Counted from the stretch's first letter, positions 18,531 to 27,802 are shown. The stretch is DNA of 64,000 nucleotides from Acidobacteriaceae bacterium (GCA_019240475.1 JAFAYI010000029.1:464911-528910); one strand, 5' to 3'. Translations and numbers: made by a program. Notes: generated from the sequence alone by a model not told the origin.

Positions 18531-18746
18531 CTACACCGCAACCGCTACCGCCCTCTCCGCCTCGGCCCGCTTCAATCTCCGGAACGCGACGTCGATGCGC
18601 GCCTCATATGCTTGACCGAGTTCCGCTATCTCTTCCGGCTGCAACCCGCTCATCCTCGCCTGTCGGACAAAACTCTCGTGGGCTTGCACCGTGCTCTGCC
18701 ATTCCAAGTAAAGAGTCTCAAGTTTCGTGCGTTCCATGCCGACCAT
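18531..18746 (-). CDS. Small helical protein, unknown function
   Basis: The product has 71 residues from the ATG at 18746, chosen because AAGGGA lies 8 nt upstream. It is charged and probably all-helical: [13 protein letters not shown] at the start and a second helix after [15 protein letters not shown]. No domain is recognised. It converges with the purine phosphorylase gene. It may be a real small gene, but no second line of evidence is available. Confidence 0.45.
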
Positions 18747-18877
18747 TGTGATTCCCTTGCGTTTGCCACTCAACAAAGTTTGGTCCCATTCTGTGACGGT
18801 ACCAACTCTGCCGCGCTACCCACGCAGTCCTAAGGCGAAAAAACTTTTCCGGTTCTGTCGATTTCCGCCCACCCTCG

Positions 18878-18909
18878 TCGACATATAACCAAAAGATTCG
18901 ACGTATAAA
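18878..18909 (+). promoter_or_regulatory. 20-bp-spaced direct repeat with A/T-rich core upstream of the ADOP permease
   Basis: TCGACATATAA (18878-18888) recurs as TCGACGTATAAA (18898-18909). The start-to-start distance of 20 bp is about two helical turns. The second copy supplies a TATAAA that could serve as a -10 for the permease gene at 18943, so this could be an operator pair or a tandem promoter. Confidence 0.35.
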
Positions 18910-18942
18910 TAGAAGACCGACCGAAAGCGAAAAGGAATCCTC

Positions 18943-21411
18943 ATGCCCGTTGGCGAAAGTCTCCTCTCTTTTTCACAGGACCTGAAATTTGCCCTGCGCT
19001 CGCTTGTCCACAGCAAGGGCCTTACCGCCACGGTCGTCATCACTCTCGCGCTCGGCATCGGGGCGAATGCGGCCATCTTCAGCGTGGTCCGCGGGGTCCT
19101 GTTGCGGCCGCTGGTCAATCGCGACGAAGACCGCCTCATCTACATCCGCCAAAGCGCTCGCGGCATGGAGAACACCACCTTCTCCGTTCCCGAGATCGAA
19201 GACCTTCGCGCCCGCGTCAAGACCCTTAGCGAATTCGGCGAATTCTCAACCATTGGCTTCACCATGATCGGCCTTGGCGAGCCGCGCGAGGTTCGCGCCG
19301 GCGTGGTCGATGGCGCCTACTTCGATGTCGTCGGATTGCGCCCGGTGCTCGGCCGGCTCCTCGGCCCCCGCGACGACGGTCCCAAAGCGGCCGGCGCGGT
19401 AGTGCTTACCTATCGCTTCTGGACTACGGTGCTCAAAGCCGATCCCTCCGTGCTCGGCAAAGCCGTCCGCGTGGGCGAGCGCGACGCCACCGTCGTGGGC
19501 GTGCTCGAACCCTCCGTTCCCTACCCTTCGGAAACGGAAATCATCGCCAACGTCGTTACCAGCCCGCACCATCTCTCCGCCACCATGGTGACCGGCCGGG
19601 TTCATCGCATGACCCAGTTGTTCGGCCGCCTCGCCCCTAGAGCAACGCTCGAAGGCGCCCGCGCGGAATTGCACGCCGTGTACGGGGCGATGATCCGGCA
19701 GCATCCGGAAGCCTACTCGCCTCACGCCGATTTCCAGATCCACGCCGTTCGCCTGCGCGACCAGATCACTTCGCGCGCCCGCACCGTGCTGCTGGTGTTG
19801 CTCGCCGCTTCGGCCTTGATCTTCATCGTTGCCTGCTCGAATGTCGCGAACTTGATTCTCGCCCGCACCGTACGCCGTGAAGGGGAACTCGCCATCCGCG
19901 CCGCGCTCGGGGCCAACACCGCCACGCTCCGGCGAACGCTGCTTGCCGAAAGCCTGCTGCTGTGCGGCGCCGGCGCTGCGCTAGGCATGCTCGCGGCTCG
20001 CCCCATGGTCGCCATTCTGGCCCGTTACGCCTCGCGTTTCTCGGTGCGCGCTCTCGATCTCACAGTCGATTCCAGCATGCTCTGGGTGGGCGCCGCCCTC
20101 GCGCTTGTCGCGGCCATCTTGCTCGCCTTCGTGCCGCGGCTCCCCACCGCCGATTCCTCCCATCCCATCAGCCTCGCTAGCGGCAGCGCGCGCGTCACGG
20201 GCAGCACCAACCGGCGTCTCCGCATCTTCGCCGTCACCCAGATCGCCGCCTCTTTTGTGCTGCTTGCCGGCGCCAGCATGCTGCTCAAGACCTTGCTCTC
20301 CTTACAGGCCGCTCAGACCGGTTACGACACGCGCCACGTGCTCGCCTTGAATGTCCCCGTCATGTCCTACGGAAAAACTCCCGATCAGATTGTCGGCTTT
20401 TATAAGGAAACCGTCCGCCGCATCAAGCAGCTTCCCGCCGTGGATGGCGTCGCCGTCGGCATGAACGTGCCCTGGCGCGATGCCGGAGATTTCGCGTTCG
20501 GCCTCGAATTCACGGCCGACGGCTATGTTCACGCTCCCGGTGAAGAGAATCCGCGCGGCCGCTTCCGCGTCGTCTCCCCCGGCTTCTTCTCCGCGCTCGG
20601 CGTGCCTCTGATCGCCGGCCGCGATTTCACCGACGCCGACCGTCACGGCAGCGAACCTGTCGTCATCGTCAGCCAGAGCCTCGCCCAGCGCATGTTCCCC
20701 AACCAGGACGCCCTCAACCGCCACGTCATGTGGACCGATCCGGTTCTCAAGTTCATCGACGTCAGACCTCAGCCGCGCCGCATTGTCGGCATCGCCGCCG
20801 ATGCAGACGATGAGAACGTCGTTCCCGGCCCCACGATCACTATCTATCATCCGTTCGGCCAGGAACAGCTCTTTGGCGGCCGCCTTTTCGTCCACGTGCA
20901 CGGCAATCCCTACGCGCTAGTCACTCCCGTGACCCGCGTCATCCGCCAGATGGCCGCCGATCAGCCCGTCGAACGCGCCGCCACGCTCGAAGATATCCGC
21001 GCCGAGGTGCTCACGCCGGACCGCCTGAATACCGTCGTCTTCGGCGTCTTTGCCGCCGTCGCTCTCGCCATCGCTCTAGTCGGCGTCGCGGGGGTGCTGG
21101 CCTTCTCCGTCAGCGGGCGCACCCGCGAATTCGGCATCCGTCTGGCGGTCGGCTCCCAGCCCCGTCATCTGCTGGCCGGCGTTATCAACGAAGGCGTTCT
21201 TATAGCCATTCTAGGCGTGGTTGCCGGCGCCGTCTCCGGCTTCGCGCTGATCCGCCTCGCCGGGAGTTATTTCGAGGATCTGAAGATGCCGGGCGTGCTC
21301 CCGGTTGCCGGCGCCGCGCTCGTGCTGCTTGCCGCCGGAGTCATCGCCTCCATGCTGCCCGCCATGCGCGCCGCCCGAGTGGATGTGATGCAAGCGTTGC
21401 GGTCGGAATAG
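18943..21411 (+). CDS. ADOP-type ABC transporter permease (duplicated MacB/FtsX orphan permease)
   Basis: The product has 822 residues with two copies of the MacB periplasmic-core plus FtsX membrane unit. The opening DLKFALRSL followed by TLALGIGANAAIFSVV is the signature start of the acidobacterial duplicated orphan permeases. Transmembrane helices are visible at about 28-48, 280-305, 335-360 and 380-400 (first half) and about 430-450, 690-715, 740-765 and 780-805 (second half). No ATPase gene is next to it, as usual for orphan members. The transported substrate is unknown; such permeases are linked with efflux or lipoprotein-type mechanotransmission. AAGGA lies 7 nt before the start. Confidence 0.88.
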   Translation: MPVGESLLSFSQDLKFALRSLVHSKGLTATVVITLALGIGANAAIFSVVRGVLLRPLVNRDEDRLIYIRQSARGMENTTFSVPEIEDLRARVKTLSEFGEFSTIGFTMIGLGEPREVRAGVVDGAYFDVVGLRPVLGRLLGPRDDGPKAAGAVVLTYRFWTTVLKADPSVLGKAVRVGERDATVVGVLEPSVPYPSETEIIANVVTSPHHLSATMVTGRVHRMTQLFGRLAPRATLEGARAELHAVYGAMIRQHPEAYSPHADFQIHAVRLRDQITSRARTVLLVLLAASALIFIVACSNVANLILARTVRREGELAIRAALGANTATLRRTLLAESLLLCGAGAALGMLAARPMVAILARYASRFSVRALDLTVDSSMLWVGAALALVAAILLAFVPRLPTADSSHPISLASGSARVTGSTNRRLRIFAVTQIAASFVLLAGASMLLKTLLSLQAAQTGYDTRHVLALNVPVMSYGKTPDQIVGFYKETVRRIKQLPAVDGVAVGMNVPWRDAGDFAFGLEFTADGYVHAPGEENPRGRFRVVSPGFFSALGVPLIAGRDFTDADRHGSEPVVIVSQSLAQRMFPNQDALNRHVMWTDPVLKFIDVRPQPRRIVGIAADADDENVVPGPTITIYHPFGQEQLFGGRLFVHVHGNPYALVTPVTRVIRQMAADQPVERAATLEDIRAEVLTPDRLNTVVFGVFAAVALAIALVGVAGVLAFSVSGRTREFGIRLAVGSQPRHLLAGVINEGVLIAILGVVAGAVSGFALIRLAGSYFEDLKMPGVLPVAGAALVLLAAGVIASMLPAMRAARVDVMQALRSE

Positions 21412-21418
21412 CCGGGCG

Positions 21419-21434
21419 GCCGGCCGCGGCCGGC
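21419..21434. terminator. 16-bp GC palindrome after the permease gene
   Basis: GCCGGCCGCGGCCGGC is a perfect palindrome 8 bp after the permease stop codon. It could fold as a stem in RNA but lacks a T-tract, so a terminator function is only possible. Confidence 0.35.
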
Positions 21435-21523
21435 GGGCCTTCACTCCGATATCAGGAAAACAAATTGCGAGCCTCGGTCAAGACCGTCGGACTGGTTCAC
21501 CGGCGCGATGCGCTCAACGGCAA

Positions 21524-22471
21524 ATGCGGATGAGGGCAGCACGTTTGTATGCTTTGGGTGTGGGTCCCAGGCTTCTGGTTCTTGTGGCGCTCTGCGCTTG
21601 CGCCTGCGAAGGTCAAACGTTGGAGCAGGTGTTGCGAGCCGCCGATGTGCGGCTTGAGTCTTTTCCCGAATCCGAACTGACGAAAAAGATCACAAGCTAC
21701 GCGGAGAACAAGACTGGAAAGAGCTACTTTCTGGCGTTCTACGATGATCACGGCGATGGCTTGCTTCACCTTCCGTTGCGCTTATTGCGCTATCACCCTG
21801 GCTCCGGCAGCATAACCCAAGCTGCGATCCAACGCTTATTAGCGCCGTTTGGTGATACTCCCCGCGAACTACCCGACCTGTGTGCCGGCTCGGTCCTTGA
21901 CATTCACGAGGCCGCTGGCCACGTGTTCGTCAGCACTCACATCAACCCGTCGGCGGGCTGCGAGCTCATTTTTTCAGAACAGTTCGAACTGCAGGCAAGT
22001 TTTACCGGTTGGCTGCTTGCAAACTTGGGTTCGGAACAGGTACTACTACACGAGAATGAAATCCATTTTGCATCACAACACCCAATGAGGCTGAAGGCTG
22101 CGGACTTGGTCCACCGGAAGGTAATGCAGTTGTATCCGCCCGCAGTTGACCCGTTGCGCTCAGAGTATGCGAGTCAGCTTAGGTCTCATATGCCGCCCGA
22201 GCGCTGGTGCAGAGACAGCAATTCCATGTGCGATCCGTCCGACTTCGATTGCGAACTCGACGGTCGCGTTGCGGTCAGCCCTGATTCAAATTCGTTCGCG
22301 TTGATTGCAGTGTTTGATCCCGGCGGTTTTGGAACGGGGGCCGAAGATGCTGTTGGGAGGCGGCGGGCCGCCTATGTTTACAGCTGGGACAAGAGCGGCT
22401 GGCGAGTATCCAGGGAAAGCCGCGTAGATACGAACCTAAAATCCGAGCAACTGCTTCGCTCGCAGCAGTGA
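21524..22471 (+). CDS. Exported protein of unknown function
   Basis: The product has 315 residues. The N-terminus is basic then hydrophobic (RLLVLVALCACACEGQ), consistent with a signal peptide ending near residue 30. The mature part has mixed character and several Cys residues, including a cluster in RWCRDSNSMCDPSDFDCELDG. The C-terminal part contains AYVYSWDKSGWRVSRES, which reads like a beta-sandwich strand pair. I recognise no family. Codon use is less GC-biased than in the neighbouring housekeeping genes, in line with an accessory region. Confidence 0.6.
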   Translation: MRMRAARLYALGVGPRLLVLVALCACACEGQTLEQVLRAADVRLESFPESELTKKITSYAENKTGKSYFLAFYDDHGDGLLHLPLRLLRYHPGSGSITQAAIQRLLAPFGDTPRELPDLCAGSVLDIHEAAGHVFVSTHINPSAGCELIFSEQFELQASFTGWLLANLGSEQVLLHENEIHFASQHPMRLKAADLVHRKVMQLYPPAVDPLRSEYASQLRSHMPPERWCRDSNSMCDPSDFDCELDGRVAVSPDSNSFALIAVFDPGGFGTGAEDAVGRRRAAYVYSWDKSGWRVSRESRVDTNLKSEQLLRSQQ

Positions 22472-22525
22472 TCTGCGCCAGGGCTAAAAATCCCCGTCCC
22501 GATCACTTCTCCGACGGTCGCCAGG

Positions 22526-22807
22526 TCAAACGGCAGATTTTTCAATCGCCCAAACCTCTGTTCCAATCGGAACATCTTCCTTGCTTTTGCTATTGAGGAT
22601 GATCACCGGCAAGCATCTTCCGCTCACTGGCTTGAGAAACTCAATTCCACCGATCTGCACCAGTTCTTCGGCGCCGTCTACAAAGCGGAGCCGAAGCGAC
22701 TCTCCGACTCTGAAGGTTTCGTCACCTACGAAATTCAGCTCAGGCAGAAGGACAACTCCTCGACCAGGGGCTGTGAGCGCATCGGCGACGGTGAAGAGCA
22801 AGCGCAT
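22526..22807 (-). CDS. Small EF-Tu domain-II-like protein
   Basis: The product has 93 residues from the ATG at 22807. Its organisation resembles translation-factor domain II: LLFTVADALTAPGRGVVLLPEL, then FRVGESLRLRFVDG, GIEFLKPVSGR, and the ending SKEDVPIGTEVW. Free-standing beta-barrel proteins of this type occur in many bacteria and have no established role. There is no GTPase domain nearby. No clear Shine-Dalgarno precedes the ATG; a TATACT hexamer sits 7 nt upstream. A longer reading upstream in frame is possible but has less family-like sequence. Confidence 0.6.
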   Translation of the reverse strand: MRLLFTVADALTAPGRGVVLLPELNFVGDETFRVGESLRLRFVDGAEELVQIGGIEFLKPVSGRCLPVIILNSKSKEDVPIGTEVWAIEKSAV

Positions 22808-22937
22808 CGCTGATAGTATAATGCCCGGGGTTGCGACGGCAGTACCTGGAAGTCCCGGGAGCGTCGAGTCGTCCTCGCCTACAAGGCGAAATAGCTTCCT
22901 ACGCTGGCGTTTCATTTGGAGTATCCCACGAGCCGCC

Positions 22938-22991
22938 GCGGCCGAAACCAGCCGTGATACAACTGCGGGTGGGTTCTTCCCGCCATGGCTG
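22938..22991 (+). repeat. Stop-codon-spanning repeat, copy A
   Basis: A 24-nt core (22944-22967) is identical to 24872-24895. It contains a TGA and is followed by GTGG and a CATGGCTG. The flanking GCGGCCGAAAC (22938-22948) is shared with copy B at 24595. Confidence 0.75.
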
Positions 22992-23033
22992 CCGCGCCTC
23001 GACGTTCGGCTTGACCGAATATAATGAGTGGCC

Positions 23034-24614
23034 ATGCTGGCGGACGTTGCTCGGCTGCAGATTCTTTGTCTCGGCATACCGATCGCGGCCGCGCTTCCGG
23101 CTCAAACAACAGGACTGATCGTAGACGCGCAAGGCGCCACGCCCCTCGGCAGTTCTCCCACGCTTAGGCTAGTTCCCCAGGCGACTGGGGCTCGTGCTGG
23201 CGCAGTCCGGATTACAAAGGATGATGCCGGATTGGTTATCGACGGTTCTGTGACAGGCCCCTTTCCCGAGTTCGCGAAGTCCCAGAGCGATTTGATGACC
23301 GGCGACCACGTAGAACTCTGGTTGAACCTAGTACGCAACCCAGAACTGCCGCCACTGGGCTGGGGGCATCAGTTCGGCGATGAACTCCTTCCAAAAGGAG
23401 AGGAGTCCTGTAGCGAGGTTCTGAAAGACAAGCGGCCGGAAGCCCAGGCTAATTGTCAATCTTGGGCTAAGGCCCAGAGCGCCCGCCGAACATACTTCCG
23501 CCGCCTGTTCACACGTCAATGGCAGATGGCTCCCGGTTTAATTGCGGAGACATTCGCGCGGCCCGCCTACGATTGGATTGCGAGTCACGGCGGAGGCGCC
23601 GAAGCACTCGAGCCGAAGGGTGCTCCTCGATTCGTGGCCGGGAAGATCTCGGACAACGGATATGAGTTTCATGTATCCGTGCCCTGGCAGGCCTTTCCGC
23701 CCAGCGCGAAGACAAAAATCGAAGAGATCGCGATCGTTGTGGAAGTGTTTTCCAAGGCCTCCAGCGGCAGCGCGAACGGGCCGTACGCAACCACCGCACC
23801 GGGACGCAAGTATGGTCAGGCAAGCACTTTCAGCATTCTTCGTTTGCAGAATCCGCGTTTGTATGAAATCTCGCCATGTGCTTACGACGTTGTCGGCCTC
23901 GACATGCGGGGTACGATTGTGCCGGGCTATTTCCTGCCGGGTCCCACATCCGAAATCGAAACATCTTTTGTCGTGGAGCTCAATCGCCGGGGCTATCAAT
24001 ACGAGCCTGGCGGTCCTTCCCCAATAACGCGGACCACCCACTTCTTTTCCCTCGCCGAGAGCCCGAATGTATTCCTTTGCGGACCCATCTTGCGCTACCG
24101 CGATGAGCGCGTGGCGCACGGCCTGGAAATCTTGAATTCGAAAGAAGAGCAGCAAGCTTCCTTAGGACAACTCGGTCCCACTACTCCGGTCTTGGTATCT
24201 GAGACAGGGTTCGCGATTCGAAATGAGCCCGATGGCGTGTGGCTCATCAAGACGGGGCCTCGGGTTTACTGGTCTGAGTGGGGTTCGGGGCAGTGTGGCG
24301 CTTGTCCACGAGCGGCGCTGCAGATCTATTCCTTCCGGCGTCCTGACCGGATAGACGAAGCTTTCGAGGAGACTTCGGTTGTAGATTGCGAAGACGATTT
24401 CGACATCAAGCTCTCCGCTGACTGGCAAAAAATCTCCGTCTATCGCTATGGCCCTTGGCGAGACGAGTCTGGCGCTCTTCGCTTCGACCGCAAATGGCAG
24501 GATTCAACATATTGCTTGGTCGGAGATACCTATCAAATGTGCGGTTCCGAAGCGGTTCCCGCGCCGTTGCCCCGCGTAATGCGCCTTCCCGGCTGCGGCC
24601 GAAACTTGTCCTGA
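23034..24614 (+). CDS. Exported protein with CBM9-like (DOMON-type) domain
   Basis: The product has 526 residues if the ATG at 23034 is used; a GTG at 23028 is the alternative, but TATAAT at 23020-23025 leaves only 2 nt before it. A short signal peptide (about 1-24, ending LPAQ) is followed by a domain of about residues 25-250 with features of family-9 carbohydrate-binding-like sandwiches: the DHVELWLNL strand and, later, [15 protein letters not shown]. The second half (about 255-500) has many aromatic residues and Cys pairs ([16 protein letters not shown]) and is not recognised. Ligand and role are unknown. The 3' end coincides with repeat copy B, and a broken cupin gene follows at once. Confidence 0.6.
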   Translation: MLADVARLQILCLGIPIAAALPAQTTGLIVDAQGATPLGSSPTLRLVPQATGARAGAVRITKDDAGLVIDGSVTGPFPEFAKSQSDLMTGDHVELWLNLVRNPELPPLGWGHQFGDELLPKGEESCSEVLKDKRPEAQANCQSWAKAQSARRTYFRRLFTRQWQMAPGLIAETFARPAYDWIASHGGGAEALEPKGAPRFVAGKISDNGYEFHVSVPWQAFPPSAKTKIEEIAIVVEVFSKASSGSANGPYATTAPGRKYGQASTFSILRLQNPRLYEISPCAYDVVGLDMRGTIVPGYFLPGPTSEIETSFVVELNRRGYQYEPGGPSPITRTTHFFSLAESPNVFLCGPILRYRDERVAHGLEILNSKEEQQASLGQLGPTTPVLVSETGFAIRNEPDGVWLIKTGPRVYWSEWGSGQCGACPRAALQIYSFRRPDRIDEAFEETSVVDCEDDFDIKLSADWQKISVYRYGPWRDESGALRFDRKWQDSTYCLVGDTYQMCGSEAVPAPLPRVMRLPGCGRNLS

Positions 24615-24638
24615 ACGAACTGCGAGTGGACTGCATGG
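24595..24638 (+). repeat. Stop-codon-spanning repeat, copy B
   Basis: GCGGCCGAAAC, 13 variable nt with the TGA stop in the same relative place, and ACTGCG match copy A in order and spacing. AACTGCGAGTGGAC is shared exactly with copy C. Confidence 0.65.
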
Positions 24639-24885
24639 CATACTCACCCACTCGGTCAAACCCTCATCGTGACAGCAGGCTGCTGTTGCGCAATGCGAAG
24701 GCGGCCCGGTCGAGGAGATTCGACCCGGTGATGTGGTGTGGTTCCCCCCAGGCGAGAAGCACTGGCATGGCGCTACGTCGATTACGGCGATGACGCACAT
24801 CGCTCTTCAAGAAAAGCTGAACGGCAAAGTGGTCGATTGGCTCGAACAAGTCACGGACGAGCAATACACCGGAAACCAGCCGTGA
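24615..24885 (+). pseudogene. Cupin-domain protein remnant (5' end lost, frameshifted)
   Basis: Translating 24627-24683 gives [17 protein letters not shown], and 24685-24885 in a frame shifted by one gives [20 protein letters not shown], then [20 protein letters not shown] and a C-terminal helix ending in TGA at 24883-24885. Together these are the second half of a cupin of the type often annotated as carboxymuconolactone-decarboxylase-associated cupin; the metal-binding HTHP and EKHWHG motifs are recognisable. The N-terminal half is missing: the reading begins right after the stop of the CBM9-like gene. One indel near 24684 breaks the frame, so it cannot make a functional protein. Confidence 0.8.
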
Positions 24886-24920
24886 TACAACTGCGAGTGG
24901 ACCCGTTCGCCGCATGGCTG
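24870..24920 (+). repeat. Stop-codon-spanning repeat, copy C
   Basis: It contains the 24-nt core (24872-24895) identical to copy A, including the TGA that ends the cupin remnant, and AGTGGAC shared with copy B. It runs into the ATGGCTG that starts the next gene; copy A also ends in ATGGCTG. Confidence 0.75.
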
Positions 24921-25738
24921 TCCAGCCGCTAGAATCGCCTCGCCTCCTGCTCGCCGTCCTCGCGCTAATCGCTTGTCCCTTCGCCCAAGGTCGCGAAGAT
25001 CCGCCGCCCAGCTCCGCCGAGCAACAACGCATCCTCGACGCCATCCAAGACTACGCCGACCAATATCTCGCCAATCTTCCCAACTTCATTTGCGATCAGG
25101 TTACGCACCAGTATCACGCCGGCCGCAATCCCACTCGGTGGCGTCAAGGCGATGTCTTGACTTCGAAATTAGTCTACGCCGAAGGCCACGAGCAGCGCAG
25201 TCTCGAACTCGTCAACCAAAAGCCCATTCGCCCCGGTATGCGGCTCCGGCGCATGCCGCTTGAGACGCAGGGAGAATTCGGGGTCTTGATGGCCTCCATC
25301 TTCTCGCCCGCAAGCCATACCTCGATTGAATGGAAAGGATGGGAATCCGTGCGCGGCTCTCGCGCCGCGGTCTTCGCTTTCGCCATCGACGCCCAACACT
25401 CGACGATGAGCCTTACCTCCGACGATCTCATCAAAGATACGGTGCCTTTTCACGGAACCGTTTACGGCGATCCTAAAACCGGCGCCATCTGGCGCATCAC
25501 GGATATTGAGACCAATCTCCCCAGAGAGCTGCACACCAAACTGATCTCGCGCGTGGTCGATTACGGCGGCGTTACCATCGCCGCCAAGACTTACTTACTT
25601 CCTCTCCAGGCAACGATCTGGCTGACATCGGACAGCGGTAACGTCCGCAACGAACTCGAGTTCTTGAACTACCGGAAATTCGAAGCCGAGTCGGTCATCA
25701 AGTTCGCGTCCTCGGACTCGCCCGCCCCCCAACCCTGA
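24914..25738 (+). CDS. Exported NLPNFIC-motif protein (paralogue 1)
   Basis: The product has 274 residues with a signal peptide (about 1-26, LLLAVLALIACPFAQG). The conserved part starts with ILDAIQDYADQYLANLPNFIC, continues through QGEFGVLMASIF, RAAVFAFAID, GTVYGDPKTGAIWRI and ends with NELEFLNYRKFEAESVIKF. The same ordered motifs occur in the protein at 39596-40924, so the two are paralogues. The mature domain has alternating strands and could be a lipocalin- or DUF3108-like barrel binding something in the periplasm, but I know no characterised member. It sits next to a sensor kinase gene 68 bp downstream. Confidence 0.7.
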   Translation: MAVQPLESPRLLLAVLALIACPFAQGREDPPPSSAEQQRILDAIQDYADQYLANLPNFICDQVTHQYHAGRNPTRWRQGDVLTSKLVYAEGHEQRSLELVNQKPIRPGMRLRRMPLETQGEFGVLMASIFSPASHTSIEWKGWESVRGSRAAVFAFAIDAQHSTMSLTSDDLIKDTVPFHGTVYGDPKTGAIWRITDIETNLPRELHTKLISRVVDYGGVTIAAKTYLLPLQATIWLTSDSGNVRNELEFLNYRKFEAESVIKFASSDSPAPQP

Positions 25739-25806
25739 CCGCGCGGCAAAACTACTTAGTCCGTGCCAGCAATTTTCAAACGAAACCGCCGCTGGTAGAG
25801 TGAAGT

Positions 25807-27393
25807 GTGGCGCCTTCCGGCTCACCTGAAACCGCCGACTCGCTTGTCGACCGGGACGCCCTCCGGCAAGCCTTAGACCAGCCGATCGCAGCGATCGCAT
25901 ACGCCGCGGATTCGTTGCAGATACTCGAAGCCAACGAAGCCGCTCTCGCTCTCTACTCTTATAACCAGCAGCAGATGCGCGCCATGCGCGTCGTCGATCT
26001 GTTTTCCCCCGAAGCGCAGGATAACCTGGCGTTGCGCGAGCAGCTTTGTAAGCCCATGGCCGCCATCGGCCCCATTCCGCATCGCCATCCCCGCCGCCGC
26101 AAGCTCATCGTCCGCCTGGTCTGTTTCCCATGCCAGGTGGCGGGCGTGGATGCCCGCATCGCGGTCATTCAGGACGAAACCGGACAGTACACCGCCTACC
26201 AAACTTTGCACGCGAGCGAAGAACGTCTCCGCGAGTTGTTCGAAAACGCCAACGATTTCATCTTTCTGCACGACCTCAAAGGCAAGATTCTGGCCGTCAA
26301 TCGGGCCGGCGAACAATTGACCGGCTACTCGCGCGATGAGGTCCTTGGGGAAAGCCTGGAGCGCCTCATCGCGCCCGAAGCGAAGGAACGCGCGCAGGAC
26401 ATCATCCGCGCCCATCTCGGCGGAAGCGCTACCCAGCACTGCGAGCTTCCCGTCCTCTCGCGATTCGGCGTCCGCCGTTTTCTCGAAGTCAGCACGCGCG
26501 TGCTCTATCGCCGCGGACACCCTATCGCCATCCAAGGCATCGGGCGCGATGTCACCGAACGCAAGCTGGCCCAACAGCGGCTCCTCGAATACGCGCGCGA
26601 GTTGCGGCGCTCCAACGAAGAGCTGAGCACCGCCCTCCATCTTGCCCGGGAAGCTACTCAACTGAAGGAGCAGTTTCTGGCCAACACCTCCCACGAACTG
26701 CGCACCCCCATGAACGGCATCATGGGCATGATCGATCTCCTCAAGAGCACCGACCTGACCGATGACCAGCGCGATTACGCCGATGCCGTCAGCCAATGCG
26801 CCAACGACCTGCTGACCATCATCAACGACCTTCTCGATCTCTCGCAAATAGAGGCTGGCCGGCTCACCTTAATCGACGAGCCCTTCGACGCGCATGAGAG
26901 CCTGCGCGCCGTAATAAGACTCCTCGGGATCCGCGCGACCGCCAAGGATCTTTCGATCACCTACGAAATCGACCCGAGCCTTCCCGCCACCGTCCTGGGC
27001 GACTCCGTACGCTTCCGCCAGATCCTGACGAACCTGATCGCAAACGCCATCAAGTTCACCCATGTCGGCGGCGTGCAGGCGCGCCTGGGCCTTTCCGGCG
27101 ACGGTTCCCGCCTGCGTTGCGAAGTCGTCGATTCGGGCATCGGCGTCGCCGAAGACGCCCGCGACCGCATCTTCGATGCGTTCGTCCAGGCCGATGGAAC
27201 TACGCGCCGCCGCTTCGGCGGCACCGGCCTCGGGCTGACTATCTGCAAGCAACTCGTCGAAACCATGGGCGGCGCTATCGGAATGTCGGCGCACGACCCG
27301 GAGCCCGGTTCCACGTTCTGGTTCGAACTTCCGCTGCGTCCGGCTGCCGCCGCGAATCTCGAACGCGATCTGGCGGAAACTTACCTCGCCTGA
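25807..27393 (+). CDS. PAS-domain sensor histidine kinase
   Basis: The product has 528 residues, a GTG start and no transmembrane segment, so it is probably cytoplasmic. Two PAS regions are visible: an atypical one at about 25-125 and a clear one at about 138-255 (FENANDFIFLHDLKGKILAVN), then a short coiled coil and the HisKA domain with NTSHELRTPMNG (phospho-acceptor His296). The HATPase domain (about 395-515) keeps the N box NLIANAIKF, DSGIGV and GGTGLGL. It lacks a receiver domain. No response regulator gene is adjacent, so it is an orphan kinase with an unknown signal. A TAGAGT hexamer is 5 nt before the GTG and no Shine-Dalgarno is evident. Confidence 0.9.
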   Translation: MAPSGSPETADSLVDRDALRQALDQPIAAIAYAADSLQILEANEAALALYSYNQQQMRAMRVVDLFSPEAQDNLALREQLCKPMAAIGPIPHRHPRRRKLIVRLVCFPCQVAGVDARIAVIQDETGQYTAYQTLHASEERLRELFENANDFIFLHDLKGKILAVNRAGEQLTGYSRDEVLGESLERLIAPEAKERAQDIIRAHLGGSATQHCELPVLSRFGVRRFLEVSTRVLYRRGHPIAIQGIGRDVTERKLAQQRLLEYARELRRSNEELSTALHLAREATQLKEQFLANTSHELRTPMNGIMGMIDLLKSTDLTDDQRDYADAVSQCANDLLTIINDLLDLSQIEAGRLTLIDEPFDAHESLRAVIRLLGIRATAKDLSITYEIDPSLPATVLGDSVRFRQILTNLIANAIKFTHVGGVQARLGLSGDGSRLRCEVVDSGIGVAEDARDRIFDAFVQADGTTRRRFGGTGLGLTICKQLVETMGGAIGMSAHDPEPGSTFWFELPLRPAAAANLERDLAETYLA

Positions 27394-27403
27394 CCTTCGC
27401 CTC

Positions 27404-27802
27404 GTGGGCCCCGACGCCGCCTTCGCGCTCCTGATCTCCGGCCTCCTCGCGCTTTATTGCGAGCTTCTTCGTCCCGGCCTCATCGTTCCCGGAGTCCTGG
27501 GCGCGGCCACCGCTTCCGCAGGCGCCTGCTTCCTATTTCGCGGTCCCTTTCACCTGTATGCGCTCGCCCTTCTCGCCGCCGGAGCACTGCTGCTCCTCGC
27601 CGAAGTGTTTCTGGGACCCTACCTTTTGCTCGGCGCCCTGGGCGCGGCCTCTCTCACTCTCGGGTTTGCCTTTCTTTTCCCGGGCCCCCGGCGCATCTCC
27701 CCCGCTTTGGCGATCCCCGTTTCCGCTCTTTTTGGGACCCTCACCGCGCTCCTGGCCTCCCTCGCCAAGCGCGCCCGCCGCGTCAAACGCCGCCTCTTGT
27801 GA
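27404..27802 (+). CDS. Short NfeD-like membrane protein
   Basis: The product has 132 residues and a GTG start 10 bp after the histidine kinase. It has about four transmembrane segments. The pattern YCELLRPGLIVPGVLGA is typical of the membrane part of NfeD proteins (ELxxPGxxxPGxxGA). Neither the ClpP-like protease domain nor the C-terminal OB-fold domain is present, so this is a membrane-only version. NfeD proteins are linked to membrane microdomains and stomatin partners; no stomatin gene is nearby. Confidence 0.65.
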   Translation: MGPDAAFALLISGLLALYCELLRPGLIVPGVLGAATASAGACFLFRGPFHLYALALLAAGALLLLAEVFLGPYLLLGALGAASLTLGFAFLFPGPRRISPALAIPVSALFGTLTALLASLAKRARRVKRRLL

